Source of the DNA: Clostridium thermobutyricum
GTDB taxonomy: Bacteria; Bacillota; Clostridia; Ch29
Reading direction: 5' to 3'
Assembly (NCBI GenBank): GCA_016842005.1
Contig: JAENYD010000019.1
Location: 1-43,583, forward strand
Length of the DNA stretch: 43,583 nucleotides
The notes under the pieces are model-generated. The model was not told the origin of the DNA and searched no databases. It saw only the letters and a list, made by a program, of their open reading frames with translations. Within the stretch, counting starts at the first letter, position 1, and each line of letters starts with the position of its first letter. This document shows positions 34,874 to 42,781 of the stretch, piece after piece. Position numbers and translations under genes: made by a program.

Positions 34874-35578
34874 ATGTTAAAACCAGTTAAAAAAAGGACA
34901 CTTTCTGAAGAAATAATACAGCAATTCCAGCAGCAGATATTGTCTGGAAATTGGAAACCGGGTGATAAACTACCGCCTGAGAGGGAATTGTCACAGGTAC
35001 TTGGAGTGAGCCGGACCAGTGTCAGGGAAGCCATAAGCGCTCTGGCGGCCATGGGTCTGGTCGATGTGAGGGTGGGGGAAGGAACTTTTTTGGCTTCTGA
35101 TATAGCACCCCTTTATAAAGGGAATCTTTCCTCCAAATTTCTGGTAAGGAGGAGCAGTTTACTTGAGGTCGTGGAAGCGAGAAAAATAATTGAAACCCAG
35201 CTGGCCTGTCTGGCGTCACAGAGAGCAACCAAGGAGGACCTGGAGGATATGGAAAGGATACTGGAAAATATGGGAAAAAGAATAAAAAGCCAGAGTTCTT
35301 TTACCGAGTATGACATTGCATTCCATTTTGCAATAGCAAAAGCCGCCAGAAATACAATTCTTTATGAAACACTTGCCGCTATAAGGGAACTGCTCAGGTC
35401 TATCCACAGGGAAGTTGTTGAAATACCCCGGATGCCCGAAATTTCATATGAGCATCACAATGAGATTTATGAAGGGATACGTAAAGGTTCATGCGAACTG
35501 GCGCAGCAAGCTATGTTAAACCATTTATCGGTTGTAGAAAACAAAATGAAACACATGCCATTTCCTGATAACGAATAA
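34874..35578 (+). CDS. GntR-family regulator, FadR subfamily
   Basis: A 234-residue regulator. The N-terminal winged helix-turn-helix (about residues 10-72) shows WKPGDKLPPERELSQVLGVS and TSVREAISALAAMGLVDVR. The C-terminal FCD domain is all-helical with likely metal/ligand residues in EYDIAFHFAIAK, EHHNEIYEGI and AMLNHL. FCD regulators sense organic acids such as lactate, pyruvate, gluconate or glycolate. Sites of the FadR type lie upstream of the transporter and of this gene. GGAGGG precedes ATG 34874. Confidence 0.92.
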   Translation: MLKPVKKRTLSEEIIQQFQQQILSGNWKPGDKLPPERELSQVLGVSRTSVREAISALAAMGLVDVRVGEGTFLASDIAPLYKGNLSSKFLVRRSSLLEVVEARKIIETQLACLASQRATKEDLEDMERILENMGKRIKSQSSFTEYDIAFHFAIAKAARNTILYETLAAIRELLRSIHREVVEIPRMPEISYEHHNEIYEGIRKGSCELAQQAMLNHLSVVENKMKHMPFPDNE

Positions 35579-35594
35579 GAAAGGAGAAACAGCT

Positions 35595-36572
35595 ATGGCC
35601 AAGTTTAAAGTAGCCTTGGTTCATACAATCTTTCCCAAACTGGACATTGAGCATGAAGAAGTGGAAAAAGCCGGCGGGGAACTGGTTGTAGCCAGGGACC
35701 AGACAGAAGAAGAAATGATCAAGGCGGTAAAGGATGCCGATGCGGTTGTAACCACCTACGCAGAGGTAACCGAGAATATAATCAATGCTGCCGGGAAATG
35801 CAGGATTATAGTCAGGATGGGTATCGGAGTAAACAACATTGATATCCAGGCGGCAACAAAAAGGGGAATATATGTGGCCAATGTTCCAGACTATTGTTTT
35901 GATGAAGTATCTGACCACACCCTTGCTTTGGCATTGGCATTGTCAAGAAAAATAGTTGTGTTTAATAGAAAAGTCAGGAATAATGAATGGAACTTTGAAG
36001 GGGCAACCCCCATCCTGGCCATGAGGGAACAGACCTTCGGCCTGGTTGGATTTGGGAACATACCCAAGGTGGTTGCAAATAAGGTGAAGGTATTCGGTTT
36101 CAACGTGCTGGCATATGACCCGTATGTGAAACTTGAGACAGCAGAGGAGATGGGGGTTAAACTGGTGGACCTAGAAACACTGCTCAAAGAATCCGATTTC
36201 GTTTCACTGCATGCCCCCCTGACAGCAGAGACAGAGCATATCATAAATGAGAGAACCCTGAAACTGATGAAACCCACAGCGTTTTTGATTAATACCGCCA
36301 GAGGCCCTCTGGTTGACGAAAAAGCATTGTATAGGGCATTAAAGGAGAAATGGATAGCGGGGGCCGGCCTGGATGTTTTGGAGCAGGAGCCCCCTGCCGG
36401 TGACAACCCGTTGCTGACCCTTGATAATATAATTATTACTCCCCATGCCGCATTCACCTCGGATAAAGCCGAAGTTGAACTGAGGAGAAAGGCGATGCAG
36501 GAAGCCGTAAGGGGTGCCCTGGGAGACAAACCCAGGAACTGGGTCAATAGAAAAGCCATGGAATCAAAATAA
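35595..36572 (+). CDS. D-isomer-specific 2-hydroxyacid dehydrogenase
   Basis: A 325-residue NAD(P)-dependent dehydrogenase of the SerA/CtBP type. The nucleotide loop is GFGNIP (152-157), with Pro where most members have Gly; the NAD-ribose acid is Asp175 (AYDPY). The catalytic triad is Arg236 (NTARGP), Glu265 (EQEPP) and His284 (TPHAAF). It interconverts a 2-hydroxy acid and a 2-oxo acid. The (S)-sulfolactate dehydrogenase SlcC belongs to the same wide family, as do glycerate and lactate dehydrogenases. AAGGAGA precedes ATG 35595; 16 bp after the regulator gene. Confidence 0.9.
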   Translation: MAKFKVALVHTIFPKLDIEHEEVEKAGGELVVARDQTEEEMIKAVKDADAVVTTYAEVTENIINAAGKCRIIVRMGIGVNNIDIQAATKRGIYVANVPDYCFDEVSDHTLALALALSRKIVVFNRKVRNNEWNFEGATPILAMREQTFGLVGFGNIPKVVANKVKVFGFNVLAYDPYVKLETAEEMGVKLVDLETLLKESDFVSLHAPLTAETEHIINERTLKLMKPTAFLINTARGPLVDEKALYRALKEKWIAGAGLDVLEQEPPAGDNPLLTLDNIIITPHAAFTSDKAEVELRRKAMQEAVRGALGDKPRNWVNRKAMESK

Positions 36573-36583
36573 GGAAGTGATTT

Positions 36584-37870
36584 TTGGTGTTGATACCATT
36601 GAATTATGACAGCCGGGTATTGCGTCTAGAGGTGCCGGATGAAAATACAGCGTGGGTTATTTCCCCGCAGAGGCTGGTGCCTCTGGAAAACGAGGAAGAA
36701 GAAATAAGAAAGTCCATACGCCATCCTATCGGCATGGAGGATATCCGGGCTCTGGTAAAGAGAAAAGGGAAAAACACGGTTATTCTTGTGGACGACATAA
36801 CGAGGCCTACACCTCACAGGAAAATACTGCCTGTGCTGCTTGAAGAGCTGAATGTTGCCGGAGTGAAGGACACTGATATCACTTTGCTGGTTGCCCTGGG
36901 AACCCACAGGCCGATGACACGGGAGGAATGTGAGAAAACTTACGGCAAAGATGTTCGGAACAGGATAAGCATCATTAATCATGCATGGGACAATCCCGAT
37001 GAATTGATTACAATGGGAGAAACGCCATCCGGTATACCCATAAGCGTCAACAGACATTACTATAACAGCGATATCAGCATAGCAGTCGGGAATATCATTC
37101 CCCATATATATGCCGGTTGGAGCGGCGGCGCAAAAATGGTGCAGCCGGGGGTGTGCGGGGCAGCGACAACGGCGAGGACGCACCTTATAGCCACAAAGTA
37201 TCTGGATACCGTGCTGGGCAACCCCGATAATATTGTCCGGCGGGAGATAGAGGCGATAGCCGAAGAGACGGGGCTTTCCATGATAGTAAATACCGTTATG
37301 AACAGTGACGGTACTCTTGCACGGGTGGTGGCGGGAGACCCTGTTAAAGCACACAGAGAAGGGGTAAAAACCGCTCAAAAGATATATACATCAACGGTTG
37401 ACGAGACCCCGGATATTGTGGTGGTCAACGCCTATCCCGGGAACCTGGACTTATGGCAGAGCACAAAAGCACTGACAGCCGGTACTTTGCTGGTCAAACC
37501 GGGAGGAGACGTTATCCTGGTTACACCGGCTCCTGAAGGGATTCCTTCCTCCCATCCCCTGCTGTCTGAACTGGGGGATTTGAGCAGCGACGCTGTCTGG
37601 GCAATGATAGAAAAGGGAGAGATTGAGGATGAAGTTGCGGCTTCGGTGCATATCACCATGAGTTTCTGCAAGGAAAAGGCCAGTGTGCATATAGTTTCCG
37701 AAAAATATAACGAAGAGATTATCCGGAAACTCGGTTTTAATTTTTCTTGCGACTTAAATAAAACCCTTGCCGAATGTATGGAAAGACAAGGGAGAAAAAC
37801 ATGCAGGATAGGTATTGCTACCCATGGAGCTGACCTTGCTCCTGAGTATACACAGGATTCTTATCGTTAG
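36584..37870 (+). CDS. larA: LarA-type nickel-pincer 2-hydroxyacid racemase/epimerase
   Basis: A 428-residue protein of the lactate racemase family. The residues that hold the nickel-pincer nucleotide in Lactobacillus LarA are all present at the same numbers: Lys184 in GGAKMVQPG (pincer attachment), His108 (LGTHRP), His174 (PHIYAG) and His200 (RTHL). It should interconvert the two forms of a 2-hydroxy acid. LarA relatives act on lactate, malate, 2-hydroxyglutarate, gluconate and others. The cofactor-making LarB, LarC and LarE are not in the window. TTG 36584 (8 nt after AAGGA) is used; GTG 36587 is equally possible. Confidence 0.88.
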   Translation: MVLIPLNYDSRVLRLEVPDENTAWVISPQRLVPLENEEEEIRKSIRHPIGMEDIRALVKRKGKNTVILVDDITRPTPHRKILPVLLEELNVAGVKDTDITLLVALGTHRPMTREECEKTYGKDVRNRISIINHAWDNPDELITMGETPSGIPISVNRHYYNSDISIAVGNIIPHIYAGWSGGAKMVQPGVCGAATTARTHLIATKYLDTVLGNPDNIVRREIEAIAEETGLSMIVNTVMNSDGTLARVVAGDPVKAHREGVKTAQKIYTSTVDETPDIVVVNAYPGNLDLWQSTKALTAGTLLVKPGGDVILVTPAPEGIPSSHPLLSELGDLSSDAVWAMIEKGEIEDEVAASVHITMSFCKEKASVHIVSEKYNEEIIRKLGFNFSCDLNKTLAECMERQGRKTCRIGIATHGADLAPEYTQDSYR

Positions 37871-37875
37871 GAGGG

Positions 37876-37975
37876 GGGTTTACCCTGACTGAAGGTTAGA
37901 ACCCGTTATCCAGGGACGTAGCGTCGCTTGACTGGTGTCCTGGGGGGACGGGAGTGTTAGCGGCGGTAGTCATCG
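37876..37975 (+). ncRNA. Possible structured leader RNA between larA and the DRE-TIM gene
   Basis: The 148-bp gap holds nested complementary segments: CCCGT (37902-37906) with ACGGG (37948-37952), CCAGG (37910-37914) with CCTGG (37939-37943) and an inner GACG-TAG-CGTC (37915-37925). GGGTT (37876-37880) can instead pair with AACCC (37900-37904), which would compete with the outer stem. It is much more GC-rich than the AT-rich stretch that follows. I cannot assign it to a riboswitch class. Confidence 0.4.
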
Positions 37976-38018
37976 GATAAATAACCAAATTAATTTTAAA
38001 ACATAGGAGGTAATAGAC

Positions 38019-39239
38019 GTGAAAACACCTTGGAAAAGTGACAAGTGGTTTACCAGTCCATGGAACTTTTTGGACGAGACAACAAAGGATTGGAACTTTG
38101 CTTCAAAGATCAAACTCCATGATGTGTCTCTGAGGGATGGAGAGCAGCAGGCGGGCCTGATATTCAACAAGGATGAAAAAATAGCGCTGGCCGAGAAGCT
38201 TGCCGAAGTGGGGATCCACAGGATAGAAGCAGGTATGCCTGCTGTTTCTAAACAGGACGAGGAAGCAATCAAGGAGATTGTAAAAAGAAATCTGGGCCCC
38301 GAGATCTTTGCTTTTGCCCGATGCATGAAGGAAGACGTTAAAAAAGCAGCAGATACGGGGGTGAAAGGCATTATTGTGGAAATACCCTCAAGTGAACATA
38401 TTATAAAATACGCTTATCAATGGCCCCTGGAAAAGGCAATAGAACTTTCCATAGAAGCCACTCAGTATGCAAAAGAACTGGGCCTGTACACGGTATTTTT
38501 CCCCATAGATATGAGCAGGGCGGATATGAACTGGGTTCTGGACCTGGTTGAGAGGGTTGCCACCGAAGGACATATGGATGCCCTTGCTGTGGTGGATACC
38601 TTTGGAGGTCTGAATCCCCATGCAATTCCGTATCTGATCAAGAAAACCAAGGAAAGGATCGACAAGCCCATAGAGGTTCACTTCCATGACGATTACGGCC
38701 TGGGTGCAGCCAATACCCTGATGGCCCTTGCAGCCGGGGCGGATGTTGCCCATACAACCATTTCCGCCATAGGTGAAAGAGCAGGAAATGCAGCCTATGA
38801 GGATGTGGCAATGGCATTATTGACCATGTATGGTATAGACATTGGCCTTAATTATGAGAAGATATACGGAACCGCAAAATTCCTGAGAGATATTTCCGGA
38901 CTGCAGATAAGACAAAACAGAGGTATAACCGGTGATAATCTGAATGATATAGAATCGGGCATTGTATCGGCATGGTACTATAATGTAAAAGATGTAGCAC
39001 CGCTGGAGCTTGTTCCTTATCTTCCCTCCCTCACCGGTCATCCGGACAGTGACGTGGTAATAGGTAAGTTCAGCGGGGTGCCCACAGTAGATATATGGGC
39101 AGAAAGGCTGGGCCTTAAGGTAGACAACGATGAACAGAAAATGGAAATTGTTCAGAAAATAAAAGATAAGGCATATGAAAAGAAAGGCTTGCTTACACCG
39201 GAAGAATTTGCCGAAATAGTAAAAGAAGTTGTAAGATAA
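38019..39239 (+). CDS. DRE-TIM metallolyase-family enzyme (homocitrate/isopropylmalate synthase-like)
   Basis: A 406-residue TIM-barrel enzyme. The DRE motif appears as LHDVSLRDGEQ (33-43), the metal-binding HxH as VHFHDDYGLGAAN near residue 225, and ISAIGERAGNA follows. The C-terminal GKFSG region resembles the synthase branch, but the long allosteric domain of LeuA is absent. Such enzymes condense acetyl-CoA with a 2-oxo acid, or split the reverse product. The N-terminus has an unusual Trp-rich extension (WKSDKWFTSPWNFLD). GTG 38019 follows AGGAGG by 8 nt. It may act on the 2-oxo acid made by the dehydrogenase. Confidence 0.85.
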   Translation: MKTPWKSDKWFTSPWNFLDETTKDWNFASKIKLHDVSLRDGEQQAGLIFNKDEKIALAEKLAEVGIHRIEAGMPAVSKQDEEAIKEIVKRNLGPEIFAFARCMKEDVKKAADTGVKGIIVEIPSSEHIIKYAYQWPLEKAIELSIEATQYAKELGLYTVFFPIDMSRADMNWVLDLVERVATEGHMDALAVVDTFGGLNPHAIPYLIKKTKERIDKPIEVHFHDDYGLGAANTLMALAAGADVAHTTISAIGERAGNAAYEDVAMALLTMYGIDIGLNYEKIYGTAKFLRDISGLQIRQNRGITGDNLNDIESGIVSAWYYNVKDVAPLELVPYLPSLTGHPDSDVVIGKFSGVPTVDIWAERLGLKVDNDEQKMEIVQKIKDKAYEKKGLLTPEEFAEIVKEVVR

Positions 39240-39254
39240 TTACCATCCTTTTAC

Positions 39255-39296
39255 ATTGAAGCAGCCGTTCGTTGAACAAAGAGCGGCTGCTTCAAT
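39255..39296 (+). terminator. Hairpin ending the hydroxy-acid island
   Basis: A perfect 13-bp stem (39255-39267 with 39284-39296) encloses a 16-nt loop. The sequence after it, ATCGG, lacks a T-run. Confidence 0.6.
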
Positions 39297-39362
39297 ATCG
39301 GTATGGTATAACGCTATCTTAGGAGAATAAAAAAATCTGAATGTCTGTAGGGGGAAAAGGGG

Positions 39363-39719
39363 ATGAGAAATAACGCGGGCAATCCTGACCAATTAATAGT
39401 CTTATGGACAAGCGGTGATAAGGCGGTTGCAGAAAACATGGTTTTTATGTATACGCTGAATGCCAAAATGAAAGGGTGGTGGAAGGAGGTCTGTCTTATT
39501 GTCTGGGGACCTTCTTCCAGGCTTCTTGCGGAGGATGCGGAGCTGCAGGAATATATAAAAGTCATGAAAGAGAACGGTGTCGTTCTCAAGGCATGCAAGG
39601 CGTGTGCCGACAGATACGGAGTTACCAAAAATTTGGAAAATATGGGCATAAATGTTATATATATAGGAGAACTTTTTACCCGGTATTTGAAGAAAGACTA
39701 TAAAGTAATCACTATCTGA
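39363..39719 (+). CDS. DsrE-family protein
   Basis: A 118-residue protein with the alternating beta/alpha DsrE/F fold (LIVLWTSGD, VCLIVWGPSSRLLAED, GVVLKACKACADRYG, INVIYIGE). The CKAC cysteines near residues 77-80 are placed as in family members that carry persulfide or sense thiols. Start ATG 39363 follows GGGGGAAAAGGGG. It lies downstream of the hairpin that ends the hydroxy-acid island and 52 bp before the Cys-rich protein, so those two likely form a pair. A link to sulfite or sulfide from the island is possible but unproven. Confidence 0.8.
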   Translation: MRNNAGNPDQLIVLWTSGDKAVAENMVFMYTLNAKMKGWWKEVCLIVWGPSSRLLAEDAELQEYIKVMKENGVVLKACKACADRYGVTKNLENMGINVIYIGELFTRYLKKDYKVITI

Positions 39720-39771
39720 TAGAGTGCCAATCGAATATCATGTGAATGAACGTGAGAGAAAGGAGTCCGAT

Positions 39772-40272
39772 ATGCAAAGGCAAGAAATTTTGGAAGAGGT
39801 TGAAAAACTGGCATATAAGTATGAGCAGCTGTACGGTGGATGCTCTCAATGTGTCGTAGGGGCGGTAAAGGAAGTTCTGGGAGGTATAAGTGACGATGTC
39901 TTCAAATCGGCAACCGGATTAGCCGGCGGCGTAGGCCTCACCGGGAATACCTGCGGAGCTCTCACAGGGGGGGTGATGGTCCTCAGCGTATTTCTGGGGA
40001 GAGACTATGATAATTTCGCAGACCCGGAAAGAATACGGTTTGAGACTTTCAGGCTAGCAAAAGAACTGGTTGAGCGTTATGAAAAGGAATATGGTACTGT
40101 AGTTTGCGATGAAATAAAGGAAAAAATAATGGGAAGAACTTATGACCTGTGGGATGAAAAGGAGTATCAAGAATTCCTGGCCGCAGGCGGACATGACGAC
40201 AAATGCCCGTCAGTATGCGGTAAGGCAGCAAGGTGGGCTGTGGAAATCCTGATGGATGCACATCTCATATAG
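39772..40272 (+). CDS. C_GCAxxG_C_C-family redox protein
   Basis: A 166-residue cytosolic protein with the family's spaced cysteines: YGGCSQCVVGAV near residue 24, NTCGALTGG near 64, VVCDEI near 110 and KCPSVCGKAARWA near 145. Members often accompany anaerobic redox enzymes and are thought to bind a metal centre; no firm activity is established. ATG 39772 is chosen because AAGGAG precedes it; a GTG 48 bases upstream has no site. Confidence 0.85.
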   Translation: MQRQEILEEVEKLAYKYEQLYGGCSQCVVGAVKEVLGGISDDVFKSATGLAGGVGLTGNTCGALTGGVMVLSVFLGRDYDNFADPERIRFETFRLAKELVERYEKEYGTVVCDEIKEKIMGRTYDLWDEKEYQEFLAAGGHDDKCPSVCGKAARWAVEILMDAHLI

Positions 40273-40451
40273 CTTGAGCCGGTCCGGGAGTTCAGAGTCA
40301 CTTGCTATCCCATCCCCGTTGAAAGGTATATCTGTGCCGTAGAGAGTATCTTTAAGTATCCGCTTAAGATATTTACTGCGGCATTCGTTATTTACATATG
40401 ACATCGGTAAATAGAGACGGAAAATGAAAATACCGGCTGCTGTGAAGCATA

Positions 40452-40664
40452 AACCGGGATGAAGAAAAAGAAAATCTATGGGTGGCTGAAGCAGACGGGA
40501 AACCTGTAGGAATGATTGCAATGGTCAGGGCGGATGATGAAACAGCTCAGCTCCGGTGGTTTCTTGTTGACCCTGAGATGAGGGGCAGGGGACTGGGACA
40601 CAAGCTTAGAGGAACGCTGGGATTTATCCTTGGAACAGGAATAAATGACATATTGATATACTAA
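40452..40664 (+). pseudogene. GNAT acetyltransferase remnant
   Basis: About 70 codons read as the middle of a GNAT acetyltransferase: LWVAEADGKPVGMIAMV, then the acetyl-CoA loop RGRGLGHKL. The frame begins after a stop at 40443 and the C-terminal third (GTLGFILGTGINDILIY) no longer matches the fold. It resembles the acetyltransferase half of MarR-GNAT fusions. The flanks 40273-40450 and 40665-40690 hold no gene I can support. Confidence 0.6.
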
Positions 40665-40694
40665 GAATGGGGAATCGTAAAGGGGCATAAGATC

Positions 40695-40739
40695 TTGATT
40701 TATGTGTAAAAGAATAATATAATGTAATTACTAAGTAAT
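40695..40739 (+). promoter_or_regulatory. Promoter and putative operator of the mazEF pair
   Basis: TTGATT (40695-40700), 17 bp, TATAAT (40718-40723) is a strong sigma-A promoter. The inverted repeat ATTACT-A-AGTAAT (40727-40739) right after it is a likely site for antitoxin autorepression. Confidence 0.7.
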
Positions 40740-40762
40740 CACATAGGTGAGGAGGTGTTTCC

Positions 40763-41008
40763 ATGCTCTCCAAGGTTATTAAAATTGGCAATTCAAAAGG
40801 AGTTAGAATTCCAGCATATATATTGAAAGAATGCAACATAGATAATAAAATCGAAATGGAAGTTAAAGATGGAAAACTTATTATTTGTGCGGCGGATAAA
40901 CCGAGAAAGAACTGGAATGAAAAGTTCCGGGAAATGCATAGAAGTGAACATGACATACTGCTCATAAATGAGAATGTTGGGATTGAGGCGGAGGATTGGG
41001 AATGGTAG
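40763..41008 (+). CDS. mazE: MazE-type antitoxin (AbrB-like)
   Basis: An 81-residue antitoxin. Residues 1-45 form the swapped-hairpin DNA-binding fold (VIKIGNSKGVRIPAYIL), and the acidic C-terminal tail (NENVGIEAEDWEW) is the part that wraps the toxin. GAGGAGG precedes ATG 40763. The stop overlaps the toxin start, as usual in type II toxin-antitoxin operons. Confidence 0.9.
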   Translation: MLSKVIKIGNSKGVRIPAYILKECNIDNKIEMEVKDGKLIICAADKPRKNWNEKFREMHRSEHDILLINENVGIEAEDWEW

Positions 41009-41325
41009 TAAATCAATATGAAATTTACTGGACTGACCTTGACCCAACAAGAGGTTCCGAGATTAAAAAGACAAGACCATGCGTAGTCATATCACCTAAC
41101 GAGATGAATCATAACATTAATACTGTAATAGTTGCACCATTAACATCGACTTCGAAGAATTACCCGACAAGAGTAAGGATTAAGTTCGGGAATAAAATTG
41201 GTTGGATAGTGCTGGACCAAATAAGATGTATTGATAAACTGCGGTTGATAAAAAAAGCGGGAAAGCTGGGCAAGGATGATATAGATGAAGTTAAGAATAT
41301 TATAAGGGAAATGCTGGTTGACTAA
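41002..41325 (+). CDS. mazF: MazF-type endoribonuclease toxin
   Basis: A 107-residue toxin with the PemK/MazF barrel: YEIYWTDLDPTRGSEIKKTR, PCVVISP, and VIVAPLTS. Arg25 and Thr48 are at the same numbers as the catalytic residues of Bacillus MazF, so it should cut mRNA at short sites. ATG 41002 follows GGAGGA by 6 nt; a TTG six bases earlier is less likely. An IS256-type element begins about 30 bp downstream. Confidence 0.92.
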   Translation: MVVNQYEIYWTDLDPTRGSEIKKTRPCVVISPNEMNHNINTVIVAPLTSTSKNYPTRVRIKFGNKIGWIVLDQIRCIDKLRLIKKAGKLGKDDIDEVKNIIREMLVD

Positions 41326-41870
41326 TTGGCAGATATACATGGATGGTAGATTTGGGAGTGTCCATAACTTTGTGTAGTGCGGCCGGGCAAGGTCGCTAAT
41401 TCTAGTGGGTGCAAGCCCCACCAGGGTAATGCTTAACCAGCAGCCCTGTAGCCAGTTCTTGGAGGCTTTCAGGTAACTGAAAGTTTTAAGCGTAGAACGG
41501 CAAAATAGCGGGCCGAAAGCGTAAGCTGAAGTGATTGAGCCTCGAAATGTTAGTCGAGAATGGCCGATGTGGTTACACACACAGAAGGCAATATCAGTGC
41601 AGACGATATGGTGAGTCTTTACTGACGCTCCGGGGTCTAAGAGCTCGGCACGCTAACATCGAGAATTGGCGGTAACCCGGGAGACCCTGTCTTTTCCTGA
41701 TAACGGGTATGCCCTACAAGCGATAATCAAGCAAGGAAGGCAAAAGAGAGGCAGGGAGTCGGATGGCTGAATAGTATCGATGAAGCGGCGTAATGGCTGT
41801 GGAGAAAAGGCAGTCACACAAGGAGACCTTTGCAAAGGACACAATTACCATACACAGAGGTGGAAGCTAA

Positions 41871-42563
41871 TTGGAAACAAAACTTGCAAGGATAGCACAA
41901 GTAGCAAAAGAACGACCCGGGGAAAAGTTTACAAGTCTGGTCCATTTAATTGATGTGGATATGCTGCTGAAATGCCATCATGAGCTTAATGGGAACAAAG
42001 CATCCGGCATAGACGAAGTAACTAAAGCCGAATACGAGGAAAACCTTTTAGAGAATATCAAAATGCTGCATGCATCCCTAAAGAAGATGGCATATAAACC
42101 GCAAGCAGTCAGACGTGTATACATTCCTAAACCAGGAAGTAACAAGAAACGGCCTCTTGGCATTCCGGCCTATGAAGACAAAATAGTCCAGTTAGCGGTT
42201 AGCAAAATATTGTCGGCCATATATGAACAGGATTTTCTTGATAATTCATATGGATTTCGCCCCGGTCGGAGCTGTCATGATGCCTTGCGCAGACTGAATA
42301 ACATCATAATGACAAAGAAAATCAATTGGGTGGTAGACGCCGACATAAGCGGGTTTTTCGACCACGTTGACCATGACTGGATGATGAAATGCCTTGAAGT
42401 CAGGATAAAGGACAGCAAGCTACTCAGGATTATCGCAAGGATGCTTAAAGCAGGTATCATCGAAGAGGGGAAATTCATGTGGGAAAAGTTTCTGTTGCTA
42501 CTCAAAGTCAAGCCACTGCCCACACCGAAAATATACGTCAGTATATTTTACGGTCAGCAGTGA
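41871..42563 (+). CDS. ltrA: Truncated group II intron reverse transcriptase/maturase
   Basis: A 230-residue remnant of an LtrA-type protein (intact ones are 420-600). It keeps reverse transcriptase blocks 0 to about 4: NKASGIDEVT, KPGSNKKRPLGIPAYEDK, NSYGFRPGRSCHDAL and the first catalytic aspartates in DADISGFFDHVDH. After IIEEGKFM (about 42478) the normal continuation to the YADD block, the X/maturase and endonuclease domains is missing, replaced by 25 unrelated residues. It therefore cannot polymerise DNA. TTG 41871 follows AGAGGTGG. Confidence 0.8.
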   Translation: METKLARIAQVAKERPGEKFTSLVHLIDVDMLLKCHHELNGNKASGIDEVTKAEYEENLLENIKMLHASLKKMAYKPQAVRRVYIPKPGSNKKRPLGIPAYEDKIVQLAVSKILSAIYEQDFLDNSYGFRPGRSCHDALRRLNNIIMTKKINWVVDADISGFFDHVDHDWMMKCLEVRIKDSKLLRIIARMLKAGIIEEGKFMWEKFLLLLKVKPLPTPKIYVSIFYGQQ

Positions 42564-42591
42564 CCGGCATAAGTGTGAAACTCCAAGTGAG

Positions 42592-42624
42592 GAGCCGTGT
42601 GCGTGAATAGCGCAAGCACGGTTC
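42592..42624 (+). ncRNA. Group II intron domain V
   Basis: GAGCCGTG (42592-42599) pairs with CACGGTTC (42617-42624, one G-U), with the upper TGCG...CGCA stem and a GAATA-type loop. This is the most conserved, catalytic hairpin of group II introns. Confidence 0.8.
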
Positions 42625-42781
42625 TGAGAGGGTTGTGTGTTCAATTTAGCCATGGAGCAAATATTGTGGCACTCCCAGAGGAAACGGGGAGAAACGGTGA
42701 AAACAAACCTGTTCCTAAAGTTAGAGAGGCGCACTTCTACTCGACAATGGATAAAATCACCAATAAAAGAGATGAACATTT

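Larger units (their letters stand above)
41377..42745 (+). mobile_element. Group II intron with defective reverse transcriptase
   Basis: The 5' end reads GTGCG, the group II consensus, and the 3' end reads CTACTCGAC, the usual AY ending of this bacterial class. The first 490 bases are non-coding and highly structured (domain I-III type, e.g. GTGGGTGCAAGCCCCAC). Domain V is at 42592-42624, GAGCCGTG...CACGGTTC with a GC bulge region. The stretch 42625-42745, where a short domain VI is expected, is about 120 nt and contains extra unassigned sequence. The ribozyme core could still splice if helped in trans. Confidence 0.75.

Noticed and set aside
40210-40521. A 103-codon minus-strand frame beside the GNAT remnant
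   Set aside because: It overlaps the end of the Cys-rich gene, has no ribosome site and no recognisable domain.
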